The position numbers and the translations under genes were made by a program. Positions 16,799 to 25,694 of a stretch of DNA of 59,479 nt are shown piece after piece. The notes below the pieces were generated by a model, which was not told the DNA's origin, did not search any database, and saw nothing but the letters and a program-made list of their open reading frames with translations. Origin of the DNA: Candidatus Adiutrix sp. (lineage in GTDB: Bacteria > Desulfobacterota > Desulfarculia > Adiutricales > Adiutricaceae); the NCBI GenBank assembly GCA_031263565.1, contig JAISFR010000018.1, forward strand, positions 1 to 59,479. The letters are read 5' to 3'. Numbering within the stretch: position 1 is the first letter of the stretch; the number at the start of each line of letters is the position of its first letter.

Positions 16799-16952
16799 TC
16801 ACAATTTGCTCTCTAAGAAACGCCCTTAAAAGCTTTGGGCTTTTGGCGTCTGATATGCTATATTTAAAGCGTTGGATTATGGCCGATAGTCAAGGCCGGC
16901 CGTCAAGGGCGGCGGCCGGGGCCGGGAAAAACCTTCACAAGGAATTTCAGCA

Positions 16953-18242
16953 ATGAGCAATGTGGTGATAGTCGGCGCCCAGTGGGGCGATGAAGGCAAA
17001 GGCAAGGTGGTGGACATCCTCACCCGGAAAGCCGATCTGGTGGTGCGTTTTCAGGGCGGCAACAACGCCGGCCACACCCTGGTGGCCGGCGGGCAGAAAT
17101 ATGCCCTGCGCCTGGTGCCTTCCGGCATTCTGCATGACGGCAAGACCGGGCTCATCGCCGGCGGGGTGGTGGTCGACCCTGATGTGCTGCTGGAAGAAAT
17201 CGACGGCCTCAGCGCCCGGGGGGTGCGGGTGGGGCCGGGCAATCTGAAGGTCAGCGAAAAAGCCCACGTCATCATGCCTTACCACCAGGCCCTGGACCAG
17301 GCCCGGGAAGGTTCGAAAGGGGCCGGGAAAATCGGGACCACCGGCAAAGGCATCGGGCCCTGTTATGAAGACAAGGCCTCCCGCATCGGCCTGCGCCTGG
17401 GCGACCTGCGCGATCTGGAATCTTTTCGGGACCAGGCCGAACGGGCCCTGGGGGAAAAGAACCAGTTGCTGACCGGCCTCTACGGCCAGAGCCCCCAGAA
17501 GCTCGACGAGCTGATGGCCAAGGCCCGGCTCTGGGCCGACCGCCTGGGCCCCTACCTGACCGACACCTGGCGGCTTTTGATGGCCGCCGTCGACCAGGGC
17601 CGCCAGATTCTTTTCGAAGGCGCCCAGGGGGTCATGCTGGATCTGGACCACGGGAGCTACCCGTTCGTCACCAGTTCCAACCCGGTGGCCGGCTCGGTTT
17701 CCGCGGGCGCCGGTCTGCCCCCCCGGAAGATCGACGGCATCCTGGCCCTGGTCAAGGCCTACTCCACCCGGGTCGGCTCGGGGCCTTTCCCCACCGAACT
17801 CGAGGATCAGACCGGCGAATACCTCCGCCGGCGGGGGACCGAATTCGGCACGGTCACCGGCCGCCCCCGCCGCTGCGGCTGGCTGGACACGGTGGTGGTC
17901 AGGACTTCGGTGACCCTCTGCGGGGCCGACCATCTGGCGGTGACCAAACTGGACGTTCTGGCCGGCCTCCCGGAACTGAAGATCGCCACCCACTATCTGC
18001 TGGACGGCGAAAAAATAGATTTCATCCCGTCCGACATCCGGGCCGCCGCCCGCTGCCGGCCGGTCTACGAAAGCTGGCCCGGCTTTGAGGGCGACCTGTC
18101 GAAGGTCAGGAAAACGGAGGATTTGCCGGCCAATGCCCGCCGCTATCTGGAACGGATGAGCGAACTCTGCGGCGCGCCCCCGGCCCTGGTCTCGGTGGGG
18201 CCCGACCGGGAGGAAACCATCATGCTGCACGAGTATTTCTGA
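16953..18242 (+). CDS. purA: Adenylosuccinate synthetase
   Basis: First committed step from IMP to AMP: IMP + aspartate + GTP to adenylosuccinate. 429 residues, the usual bacterial length. The N-terminal GTP-binding and catalytic block VVIVGAQWGDEGKGKVVD contains the Asp/Lys active-site pair, followed by FQGGNNAGHTL. KIGTTGKGIGPCYEDKASR and the late EFGTVTGRPRRCGWLD are family signatures. The start is preceded by AAGGAA. The sensor kinase gene begins 14 bases after the stop, so they are probably co-transcribed. Confidence 0.97.
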   Translation: MSNVVIVGAQWGDEGKGKVVDILTRKADLVVRFQGGNNAGHTLVAGGQKYALRLVPSGILHDGKTGLIAGGVVVDPDVLLEEIDGLSARGVRVGPGNLKVSEKAHVIMPYHQALDQAREGSKGAGKIGTTGKGIGPCYEDKASRIGLRLGDLRDLESFRDQAERALGEKNQLLTGLYGQSPQKLDELMAKARLWADRLGPYLTDTWRLLMAAVDQGRQILFEGAQGVMLDLDHGSYPFVTSSNPVAGSVSAGAGLPPRKIDGILALVKAYSTRVGSGPFPTELEDQTGEYLRRRGTEFGTVTGRPRRCGWLDTVVVRTSVTLCGADHLAVTKLDVLAGLPELKIATHYLLDGEKIDFIPSDIRAAARCRPVYESWPGFEGDLSKVRKTEDLPANARRYLERMSELCGAPPALVSVGPDREETIMLHEYF

Positions 18243-18256
18243 AGCAGGGCCGGCCG

Positions 18257-20032
18257 GTGGGCGCCGATCGGGACGACATAAGCCCGGAACTGGGTCGGCT
18301 CAAAGAGCTGGAAGCCAAGCTGGACATCTACAAGAGCACTCTGACCGAGATTTACGAACAATATGATCAGAAGCTCGAGGAACTGTCCCTGGTCCGCCGC
18401 ATGGGCGATGCCCTGCGCAGTTCCCGCAGCCTGGAGGCCCTGTCGCGCTCCCTTCTGGAAACCGTGGCCCACGAAGTGGCCGTGGACCGTCTGACGCTGA
18501 TGCTGACCGAGGAGCGGAAAGGCCCGGAAAAACTTTTCATCCGGGCCGCCTACTGGGCCGATCAGGAGATTTTTTCCTTTTTCGACGCTTCCCGGGCCGT
18601 GCCCTGGTCCCGGAATATTCCGGAACCCCTGCTGCCCCCCGCGGAGGGCTTGACTACGCCCCTGACCATTCTCAGCGCCGCCCCGGAATACGACCCCCTG
18701 GGCCGCCCCGAAGACGGGCCGCGCTCGCTGATCTTCCTGCCGCTGATGGTCCGGCGCCGGCTGCTGGGCCTGACGACGCTTTCCCGGCCGGCCGAACACC
18801 CCTTTGCCCCGGAAGACGAGCGCATGCTGGTCATCATGGGCGATCAGGCCGGTTCGGCCCTTTCCAGCGTACTGTTGTTCGACGATCTCAGCCGGGTCAA
18901 CCAGCGCCTGGTGGAATCGGAAAGCCGGGCCCGGCAGGTGTCCAACTATCTCCAGCGCCTTCTGGAGACGGCCAACGACGCCATGTTCACCTTAAACGAC
19001 CGGGGCCTCATCACCTACGCCAACCGCAAGGCCGCCCAGTGGGGCTGGCGGCGGGAAGAGATGCTGGGCCGGGAGTTCCGATCCTTTCTGGTCGAACCGG
19101 AAAAGATTGCGGGCTGGGCGGCCGGGGCGGCCCCGCCGGCTGACGAGGTTTTCGAGGCCGTGCTGATCAACGCCGCCGGCGAGCCGCGAAATCTGATTCT
19201 CTCCACTTCCCGGGTGGGCGGGGAGGACGAGGATGAGCCGGCCGCCCCCCGGCCCGGCGACGGTGATTTCGGGGTCAGCTATTCCTCCTGGATGGTCCTG
19301 ATCAGCGACCTGACCGAGAGAAAATACCTGGAAAGGCAACTGATCCATTCGGAAAAACTGGCCTCCATCGGCATTTTGGCCGCCGGCGTGGCCCACGAGG
19401 TCGGCAACCCACTTTCAGCCATTTCCGGTTATGCCCAGATTCTTCAGGCCGGCATCGACTCCGAGGAGGAGCGGCGGGAATATCTGGAGGCCATCGTCAA
19501 CCAGACCGGCCGCATCCAGAAAATTCTGCATGAGCTTCTGGATTATTCCCGGCCCTCCCAGGGCGTCCTGGAACTGCTGGATCTGGCCGAAACCCTGCCG
19601 CGGACCATGAGCATGATCCAGGCTCAGCGGGTTTTCCGGGATATTGAAGTCAGTTATGATCTCGACGAGGAACACCGGCCCCATCTGGTGACCATGGACC
19701 GCGACCATCTGGCCCAGATCACCATCATCATCGCCATGAACGCGGCCCAGGCCATGGGCGGCCAGGGCCGCTTCTCCGTCAGTCTCGGCCGGGACGGGCC
19801 TTACGTGCGCCTCAGCTTTCAGGACAGCGGCCCCGGGGTGCCGCCGGAAATCGCCGGCCGCCTTTTCGACCCCTTTTTCACCACCAAAAGTCCCGGCGAG
19901 GGCACCGGTCTGGGCCTGTCGATCTGCCAGCGCCTGGTGGACAACTGCCAGGGCCGCATCGAGTTTAAAAGCGCCCCCGGCCAGGGCGCCAATTTCATCA
20001 TCAGCCTGCCGGAGAGCACCGCACGGCCATGA
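18257..20032 (+). CDS. Soluble GAF-PAS sensor histidine kinase, NtrB-like
   Basis: 591 residues starting at GTG, 14 bases after purA. An N-terminal coiled coil (about 10-45) leads into a GAF-like domain (about 55-220), then a PAS domain (TANDAMFTLNDRGLITYANRKA, about 235-350). HisKA follows with His380 in AAGVAHEVGNPLSAI, then HATPase with N, GPGVPPEIAGRLFDPFFTTK and GTGLGLSI. No transmembrane segment or signal peptide is visible, so it senses a cytoplasmic cue. It overlaps the response regulator gene by 4 bases (ATGA), which pairs them. The signal and targets are unknown; the proximity to purA hints at nothing certain. Confidence 0.9.
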   Translation: MGADRDDISPELGRLKELEAKLDIYKSTLTEIYEQYDQKLEELSLVRRMGDALRSSRSLEALSRSLLETVAHEVAVDRLTLMLTEERKGPEKLFIRAAYWADQEIFSFFDASRAVPWSRNIPEPLLPPAEGLTTPLTILSAAPEYDPLGRPEDGPRSLIFLPLMVRRRLLGLTTLSRPAEHPFAPEDERMLVIMGDQAGSALSSVLLFDDLSRVNQRLVESESRARQVSNYLQRLLETANDAMFTLNDRGLITYANRKAAQWGWRREEMLGREFRSFLVEPEKIAGWAAGAAPPADEVFEAVLINAAGEPRNLILSTSRVGGEDEDEPAAPRPGDGDFGVSYSSWMVLISDLTERKYLERQLIHSEKLASIGILAAGVAHEVGNPLSAISGYAQILQAGIDSEEERREYLEAIVNQTGRIQKILHELLDYSRPSQGVLELLDLAETLPRTMSMIQAQRVFRDIEVSYDLDEEHRPHLVTMDRDHLAQITIIIAMNAAQAMGGQGRFSVSLGRDGPYVRLSFQDSGPGVPPEIAGRLFDPFFTTKSPGEGTGLGLSICQRLVDNCQGRIEFKSAPGQGANFIISLPESTARP

Positions 20033-21432
20033 CCACGTCACCCAGCATCCTGATCGTCGACGACGAAGGGCATATCCGCAAGATCCTGTCGATCATGCTC
20101 GGCAAGCGCGGCTACCGCTGCCGGCTGGCCGCCTCCGGCCAGGAGGCCCTGGCCATTCTGGGCCAGGAGGAATTTGACGCGGTCCTGACCGACCTGAAAA
20201 TGCCCGGGCTCGACGGTCTGGAGCTTCTGGCCCGCATCAAGGGCGAAAACCCGGAGCAGATCGTCATCATGCTGACCGCCTTCGCCACGGTGGATACCGC
20301 CTTGAGCGCCATGAAGGCCGGAGCTTACGACTACCTCAGCAAACCCTTCAAGGAAGAAGAGATCGTTCTGGTTCTGGAAAAGGCCCTGGAGCGGGGCCGG
20401 CTCATTGACGAAAACCGCCTTTTGAAGCGGCAGATCAAAGAGCGTTTTGACATCTCCTCTTTCTTAGGCCAAAGCCCGGCCATGCAGAAGGTTTTCGACC
20501 TGATCGCCAAAGTGGCCGAAACCCGGGCCACGGTGCTGATCACCGGGGAAAGCGGCACCGGCAAGGAACTGGCCGCCCGTTCCATTCACCAGAACGGCCC
20601 CCGCCGGGAGAGGCCCTTCGTCCCGGTCAACTGCGGGGCCATCCCCCCCAATCTCATGGAAAGCGAATTTTTCGGCCACGTCAAAGGGGCCTTCACCGGC
20701 GCCGACCAGGCTAAAAAGGGGCTGGTGGCCGAATCAGACGGCGGCACGCTTTTCCTCGACGAAGTGGCCGAACTGCCCTTGGATATGCAGGTCAAGTTCC
20801 TTCGGGTGCTTCAGGAGGAGGAGGTTCGCCGGGTGGGGGAGCTTAACGCCCGCAAGGTCGACCTGCGGGTGCTGGCGGCCACCAACAAGGACCTGCGGGG
20901 TGAGATCGAGGCCGGCCGTTTTCGGGAGGATCTTTTCTACCGCCTCAACGTCATCAGCCTGAGAATGCCCCCCCTGCGGGAGCGGCCCGACGATATCCCC
21001 ATGCTGGCCAGTCTCTTTCTCAAGCAGGCCGTGGATAAAAACAGGCTGAACCCCAAAAAGATGACCGCCGCCTCTATGCGCCTTTTAATGGAGCAGAAAT
21101 GGTCCGGCAATGTCCGGGCTCTCAGGAACGTCATCGAGCAGGTGGCGGTGATGAGCGAAGGCGAAATCATCGGCCCCGAGGATTTTCCTTTTGCCCGTCC
21201 GGCCCCGGCGGTCTCCGGGCCGGCGGCCGCGCCGGACGCCATCTGTCTGCCCGGGCCCGAGAAGGGCGCCGACCTGAAGGCGGCCGTCAAAGCCGCCGCC
21301 GAAGCCGTCGAGCGGCAGATCATCGAACGGGTGCTGAAGGAGCATAACGGCAATAAAACCCACGCCGCCGAAGCCCTGGGCCTCAGCCGCCGGGCCCTGA
21401 TAACCAAGGCCCAGCATTACGGGCTGGACTGA
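20029..21432 (+). CDS. Sigma-54-dependent response regulator, NtrC family
   Basis: 467 residues: receiver domain with phospho-acceptor Asp55 (LTDLKMPG), AAA+ domain with Walker A GESGTGKE, the sigma-54-contacting GAFTGA loop and Walker B GGTLFLDEVAEL, and a C-terminal Fis-type helix-turn-helix (HNGNKTHAAEALGLSRRALITKAQ). It should activate sigma-54 promoters when phosphorylated by the overlapping kinase. An Ala/Pro-rich linker precedes the HTH. No -24/-12 promoter was found with confidence in the window, so its regulon lies elsewhere or was missed. Confidence 0.94.
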   Translation: MTTSPSILIVDDEGHIRKILSIMLGKRGYRCRLAASGQEALAILGQEEFDAVLTDLKMPGLDGLELLARIKGENPEQIVIMLTAFATVDTALSAMKAGAYDYLSKPFKEEEIVLVLEKALERGRLIDENRLLKRQIKERFDISSFLGQSPAMQKVFDLIAKVAETRATVLITGESGTGKELAARSIHQNGPRRERPFVPVNCGAIPPNLMESEFFGHVKGAFTGADQAKKGLVAESDGGTLFLDEVAELPLDMQVKFLRVLQEEEVRRVGELNARKVDLRVLAATNKDLRGEIEAGRFREDLFYRLNVISLRMPPLRERPDDIPMLASLFLKQAVDKNRLNPKKMTAASMRLLMEQKWSGNVRALRNVIEQVAVMSEGEIIGPEDFPFARPAPAVSGPAAAPDAICLPGPEKGADLKAAVKAAAEAVERQIIERVLKEHNGNKTHAAEALGLSRRALITKAQHYGLD

Positions 21433-21600
21433 AGCCGCCCCGGCCGCCGCAAAATCCAAAGCATCATTCACCCCTTTCGCAGTGAAACCGCCGCCTGAAA
21501 CTGGCTGTCATCCCACGGTCGGGACAGCTTCATGGAAAAATAAAATGGAAAAATAAAACTTTACAAATCGCCTCAAAAGAAGCATAATTCCCAATCGTGT

Positions 21601-21672
21601 GCCGGCGCGTATACCCGGCTAGCTGAGGCCCAAAGGGTTCCCCGGAATCCTGTCGGGCTTTTAGTCTTTTAG
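21601..21672 (+). other. Structured GC-rich segment between the response regulator and EamA genes
   Basis: GCCGG/CCGGC (21601-21605 and 21615-21619) and a larger GCCC...GGGC pairing (21628-21631 with 21655-21658) are followed by a TTTTAGTCTTTTAG run. It could be the terminator of the kinase/regulator transcript or a leader element for the EamA genes. No known riboswitch consensus was recognised. Confidence 0.3.
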
Positions 21673-21699
21673 ACGCCAGGCCGTCTTTCCGGTGATCAC

Positions 21700-22605
21700 G
21701 TGTCCGTCAGCAAAAGCACCCGGGCCAATCTGGCCCTGTCAATGGCCGCCTTCTTTTGGGGCACCACCTTCATTGTCCAGCGCCAGGCCATGGAGCACCT
21801 GACCCCTCTGGCCTTCGGGGGCTTGCGCTTTACCTTGGGCGCCCTGGCCCTCCTGCCCCTGGCCCTGCCCCGGGCCGCCCGCCTCCTGGCCGCCGACCCC
21901 GCCCCCGGCCGCCTGCTGCGCCTGTGGCTGCTGGGGGGGCTGGTTTCCGGGGGCTTCATCTTCATCGGCATCAGTTTTCAACAATACGGGCTTTTGTGGA
22001 CCACGGCCGGCAAGGCCGGCTTCATTACCAGCCTCTATGTGGTGCTGGTGCCCCTGATCATGCACTTGACGGGGCACAGGATAATGCTGGGCGAGGCCCT
22101 GGGGGCGGCGCTGGCCGTGGTCGGGCTCTATTTTCTGAGTTTTGCCGCCGGACTCTTCAGCCTCTCCCGGGGCGACGCCCTGGTGCTCATGGGAGCCTTC
22201 ATCTGGGCCGGGCACGTCATTTCCCTGGGCTGGCTGTCGCCCAAGATGGATTCCATATTGCTGGGGACTTCCCAGGCTCTGGTCTGCGGTTGCCTGGGCC
22301 TTCTGGCCACCACCTTCAGCGGCCAGTGGCCCGGCCCGGAACTGCTGCGCCAGGCCTGGCTGCCCATCGTCTGGGGCGGCTTCTTTTCCGTGACTCTGGG
22401 TTTTACCCTTCAGGTCATCGGCCAGAAAGACGCCGCGCCGGCCCCGGCGGCCATTATCCTGCAGATGGAGGCCGTGGTGGCGGTCGTCGCCGGCCGGCTC
22501 TTTTTAAACGAAGTCATGACCGGGCGTATGCTGCTGGGGGCCGCCCTGATGCTGGCCGGCATGCTTCTGAGCCAGCTCTGGCCCATATTGGCCGGGAAAA
22601 AATAG
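21700..22605 (+). CDS. EamA/DMT-superfamily transporter 1
   Basis: 301 residues with ten predicted helices in two EamA repeats. The N-terminal repeat opens with LALSMAAFFWGTTFIVQRQAM and the second with LVLMGAFIWAGHVISLGWLS; the late VIGQKDAAPAPAAIILQMEAV block is typical of drug/metabolite exporters. The start is GTG at 21700. An Ala/Pro/Arg-rich cytoplasmic loop lies at about 57-72. It is in tandem with a second EamA gene, probably an export pair. The substrate cannot be told from sequence. Confidence 0.85.
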   Translation: MSVSKSTRANLALSMAAFFWGTTFIVQRQAMEHLTPLAFGGLRFTLGALALLPLALPRAARLLAADPAPGRLLRLWLLGGLVSGGFIFIGISFQQYGLLWTTAGKAGFITSLYVVLVPLIMHLTGHRIMLGEALGAALAVVGLYFLSFAAGLFSLSRGDALVLMGAFIWAGHVISLGWLSPKMDSILLGTSQALVCGCLGLLATTFSGQWPGPELLRQAWLPIVWGGFFSVTLGFTLQVIGQKDAAPAPAAIILQMEAVVAVVAGRLFLNEVMTGRMLLGAALMLAGMLLSQLWPILAGKK

Positions 22606-22683
22606 CTCCCCCTCAATTTCCCCCGCGGCCGGGTCTCCCGGCCCGAACTTTATTATTGCGGTTTTTACCGACTGTGATGTGAC

Positions 22684-23676
22684 ATGTCGCCCAAAATTCG
22701 CGCCCTGATCTTTCTGCTGGTGGCCGCCTTCATTTGGGGCTTTTCCTATCCCATAGGCCGGGCGGCCATGGAATACCTGAGCCCCTGGGCCTACGGCGGC
22801 TTCCGCTTCCTGTTCGGGACCCTGTCCCTTCTGCCCATGGCCTTAAAGCGCCGGCGGCAACCGGCCCCTCTGGCCTACACCGGCAACGTCTCCCCCCATC
22901 TGTGGCTTTGGGGTGGCCTGCTGGGCGGTATCTGCCTCAGCCTGGGCGCGGTCATGCAACTTTACGGCCTCTCCCGGCTGCCGGCCGGTCAGGTGGGCTT
23001 CATGACCACTCTTTACGTTTCCCTGGTGCCGGTGCTGGCCTTTGTGGCCGGCTACCTGCCCCGGCTGCTGATCGTCATCGGGCTGGGCATCGGCCTCTGC
23101 GGCCTCTACCTCCTGACCGGCGAGGCCGGCGGCGATTTCGGCAAGAGCGCGGTCATCATTCTGGTGGCCGACGTCTTCTGGGCCGCCCAGGTCATTATCA
23201 CCGGCCGTTTCGCGGCCCGGGTCAACACCTGGCTCTTTTCCCTGTCCCAGGCCATGACCAGCTGCGTTCTGGTGCTGGGCCTGGGCTGGCTGGGCGGTCA
23301 ACTGCCGGACTGGAGCGTTTTTGTCCAGACCCTGCCTTTCACCATGTGGGGCATCATGTCCGTGGGGGTGGCCTACACCTGCCAGGCCATGGCCCAGAGA
23401 AACATTTCCTCCACTTCGGCCGCCCTGGTCTTTCCTCTCCAGTCAGTCATCGGGGCCGTGGCCGGGGTGGTCTTTCTGGGCGAGCATATGAGCCGGCGCA
23501 TGATCCTGGGGGCGGCCGTCATTGTGGCCGGCTGCATCACCGCCCAGTTCGCCCGGGAATCCTCGCCGGTCACCCCGGAGCACAAATACTGGAAGCAACT
23601 CCGTTACGCCAGGATCGCCCTGGGAATCTTCATCGGCCTGGTCACGGCGAGCGCTTTCATCTGGGCGGTGACTTGA
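22684..23676 (+). CDS. EamA/DMT-superfamily transporter 2
   Basis: 330 residues, the second member of the tandem, with ten helices and the EamA opening FLLVAAFIWGFSYPIGRAAM. The family motif AMAQRNISSTSAALVFPLQSV lies in the second half. A C-terminal tail with one extra hydrophobic helix (about 308-328) goes beyond the usual end, so it may have 11 segments. It follows the first EamA gene by 78 bases. The two are related but clearly different, so this is old duplication or co-recruitment. It converges on ilvD. Confidence 0.84.
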   Translation: MSPKIRALIFLLVAAFIWGFSYPIGRAAMEYLSPWAYGGFRFLFGTLSLLPMALKRRRQPAPLAYTGNVSPHLWLWGGLLGGICLSLGAVMQLYGLSRLPAGQVGFMTTLYVSLVPVLAFVAGYLPRLLIVIGLGIGLCGLYLLTGEAGGDFGKSAVIILVADVFWAAQVIITGRFAARVNTWLFSLSQAMTSCVLVLGLGWLGGQLPDWSVFVQTLPFTMWGIMSVGVAYTCQAMAQRNISSTSAALVFPLQSVIGAVAGVVFLGEHMSRRMILGAAVIVAGCITAQFARESSPVTPEHKYWKQLRYARIALGIFIGLVTASAFIWAVT

Positions 23677-23704
23677 GGCCGCCGCTATCTTCCGGCTATT
23701 GTTT

Positions 23705-25372
23705 TCAGTCGGCCCGGGTTTTGATGATCGCCCCCCGGGCCGCTGATTGGGCCAACTGGCCGTAGAGATAGAGATAGCCCTTGGCCACCCGCAGCGGGGG
23801 AGCCTGCCAGTGGTTGCGGCGTTTCTCCAACTCGTCCGCGCTCACTTCCAGTTCCAGTTTTTGGCGCTGAATATCGATGCTGATGCGGTCCCCGTCCCTG
23901 ATCAGGGCGATGGGGCCGCCTTCCTGGGCCTCGGGGGAGACGTGGCCCACAAAGCAGCCGTTGTTGGTGCCGGAAAAACGGCCGTCGGTGACCAGAGCCG
24001 TTTTCCTGGCCAGACCCAGGCCGTGCAGCAGTTTCAGGGCCTTGAACATCTCCGGCATGCCCGGCCCGCCCTTGGGGCCTTCGTAGCGGATGACCAGCAC
24101 TTCGCCGCCTTTGACCCGGCCGGCCATGATGGCCTGGTTGGCTTCCTCTTCGGAATCGAAACAGAGGGCCGGGCCGGAGAAGACCCGCTGCGAGGGGTCG
24201 ATGGCCGCCGGTTTGGTCACCGCGCCCAGAGGCGAGATGTTGCCGTAGAGCACCCCCAGGCCGCCGGTGCTTTCAAAGGGCTTTTCAAACGTTTTGATGA
24301 CTTCGTTGTCGGGCGACTTGACGCCTTCCAGGTTTTGGCCGACCGTCAGGCCGGAGACGGTCAGGGCTTCGGTCCTGATCAGGCTTTTCAATTCCGAAAG
24401 CACGGCCTGAACGCCGCCTGATTCATAAAAGTCGATGACATTGGCGCTGGCCGCCGGGTTCATTTTGGCGATCAGGGGCGTTCCGCGGCTCAGGCGGTCG
24501 AAGAGCCCCAGCTCGAAATCCAGTTCAGCCTCATAGGCGATGGCCGGCACATGCAGGGCCGCGTTGGTCGAGCCGCCGATGGCCGAGGTCAGGCGAACGG
24601 CGTTTTCCAGGGACTCGGGGGTGATGATCCGGCGGGCGGTGATGTTCTTCCTGGTCAGTTCCACAATGGCCCGGCCGCTTTTCTGGGCCGCGGCCAGGCG
24701 GGCGGCATAGCCGGCCGGGATCATGGCGCTGCCCGGCAGCGACATGCCCAGGGCCTCGGCCAGGCAGCACATGGTGTTGGCCGTGCCCAGAAAGGAGCAG
24801 GAGCCGCAGCCGGGGGCGCAGCGGTTTTCCATGCTCAACAGATCGTCCTCGCTGATTTCCCCGGCCAGAAGCCGGCCCACGCCTTCGATGATGCTGGTGC
24901 TGTCGCTCCGGCGATTGTGGAGGAAGGGGCCGCCCAACATGGGGCCGCCGTTGACCAAGATGGCCGGCAGGTCCAGGCGGGCGGCGGCCATGAGCATGCC
25001 CGGCACGATCTTGTCGCAGGAGCCCAGAAGCACGATGGCGTCATATTGATGGGCCTGAACCATCAGTTCAATGGAGTTGGCGATGACGTCCCGGGTCGGG
25101 AGGATGTAGCGCATGCCTTCGTGTCCCTCGGCAATGCCGTCGCAGGCTCCGATGACCCCGAATTCCACCGGCGTACCCCCGGCCAGGCGGATACCGTCGG
25201 CCACCGCCGAGGCCACCGCCCGCAGGTTGAAGTGCCCGGGCACGGTGCTGCTCCAGGCATTGGCCAGGCCGATCAGGGGACGGGACAGATCTTCGTCGGT
25301 ATAGCCCATGGATTTGTAGTAAGCCCGATTGATGCTCCATTCCGGTCGTTTCAGAATTCGTTCGCTGCGCAT
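23705..25372 (-). CDS. ilvD: Dihydroxy-acid dehydratase
   Basis: Third step of valine/isoleucine synthesis: dehydrates 2,3-dihydroxy acids to 2-oxo acids using an Fe-S cluster. 555 residues, the normal length. Cluster and active-site cysteines are in LLGSCDKIVPGMLMAAARLD and APGCGSCSFLGTANTM; SAIGGSTNAALHVPAIA and VTDGRFSGTNNGCFVGHVSPEA are strong ilvD signatures. AAGGAG precedes the ATG. It stands alone, apart from ilvBNC at 48345-51685. The inverted-repeat element at 25421-25536 lies 49 bases upstream of its start. Confidence 0.94.
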   Translation of the reverse strand: MRSERILKRPEWSINRAYYKSMGYTDEDLSRPLIGLANAWSSTVPGHFNLRAVASAVADGIRLAGGTPVEFGVIGACDGIAEGHEGMRYILPTRDVIANSIELMVQAHQYDAIVLLGSCDKIVPGMLMAAARLDLPAILVNGGPMLGGPFLHNRRSDSTSIIEGVGRLLAGEISEDDLLSMENRCAPGCGSCSFLGTANTMCCLAEALGMSLPGSAMIPAGYAARLAAAQKSGRAIVELTRKNITARRIITPESLENAVRLTSAIGGSTNAALHVPAIAYEAELDFELGLFDRLSRGTPLIAKMNPAASANVIDFYESGGVQAVLSELKSLIRTEALTVSGLTVGQNLEGVKSPDNEVIKTFEKPFESTGGLGVLYGNISPLGAVTKPAAIDPSQRVFSGPALCFDSEEEANQAIMAGRVKGGEVLVIRYEGPKGGPGMPEMFKALKLLHGLGLARKTALVTDGRFSGTNNGCFVGHVSPEAQEGGPIALIRDGDRISIDIQRQKLELEVSADELEKRRNHWQAPPLRVAKGYLYLYGQLAQSAARGAIIKTRAD

Positions 25373-25420
25373 GCCTTCTCCTTGGAAGATGAATAAAGGA
25401 AACCAGATTCAGCTAAGGCT

Positions 25421-25536
25421 CTGTCAAGAAATAACCTATACATCTCCCTGGCTGCCTTGCTCTGGCTTTAGCCGCCAGCAATCCGGCCAAAGCCAGAGCG
25501 CCCGGCCAGGCAAACGTATAGGTTATTTCTTGACAG
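25421..25536. mobile_element. MITE-like nested inverted-repeat element
   Basis: Outer 21-base terminal repeats at 25421-25441 and 25516-25536 are perfect reverse complements, beginning CTGTCAAGAAATAACC. Inside, an 11-base perfect pair (25459-25469 with 25489-25499, GCTCTGGCTTT/AAAGCCAGAGC) forms a second stem. The 116-base size, AT-rich ends in a GC-rich genome and lack of coding sequence fit a miniature inverted-repeat transposable element. No clear target-site duplication is seen. The ends carry outward-facing TTGACA, which could serve as a -35 box. Confidence 0.6.
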
Positions 25537-25694
25537 CCCCTAATTGGGGGAACCAATTATCGCATATTGCTTCCGCAGGTGGCGAGCCTTTTGATCCGGC
25601 CCGGCAAGCCCTGGAATTGCTGCTTCTTGCCCTTTGCCGGCGGCTGTGCTATAAATATATCAATAGTTTTCATACCGTTCCGGGCAGGTGTTTT

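Larger units (their letters stand above)
16389..16952. other. 564-base regulatory intergenic region, receptor operon / purA
   Basis: It contains a minus-strand promoter (16770-16798), a perfect intrinsic terminator (16635-16679) and a second hairpin (16478-16514), giving a leader of about 375 bases for the receptor operon. A perfect 14-base palindrome, ACCGGCCGGCCGGT, is at 16715-16728. On the plus side, a weak purA promoter may be TTGGGC with TATATT around 16838-16865. I see no tRNA and no known riboswitch signature; a cobalamin riboswitch was specifically looked for and not found. Confidence 0.5.

Noticed and set aside
16947-18230. Minus-strand frame opposite purA
   Set aside because: Shadow of purA; no motif.
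21601-21672. Guanidine (ykkC-type) riboswitch before the EamA genes
   Set aside because: A short GGGTTCC stretch matches, but the remaining conserved blocks are missing.
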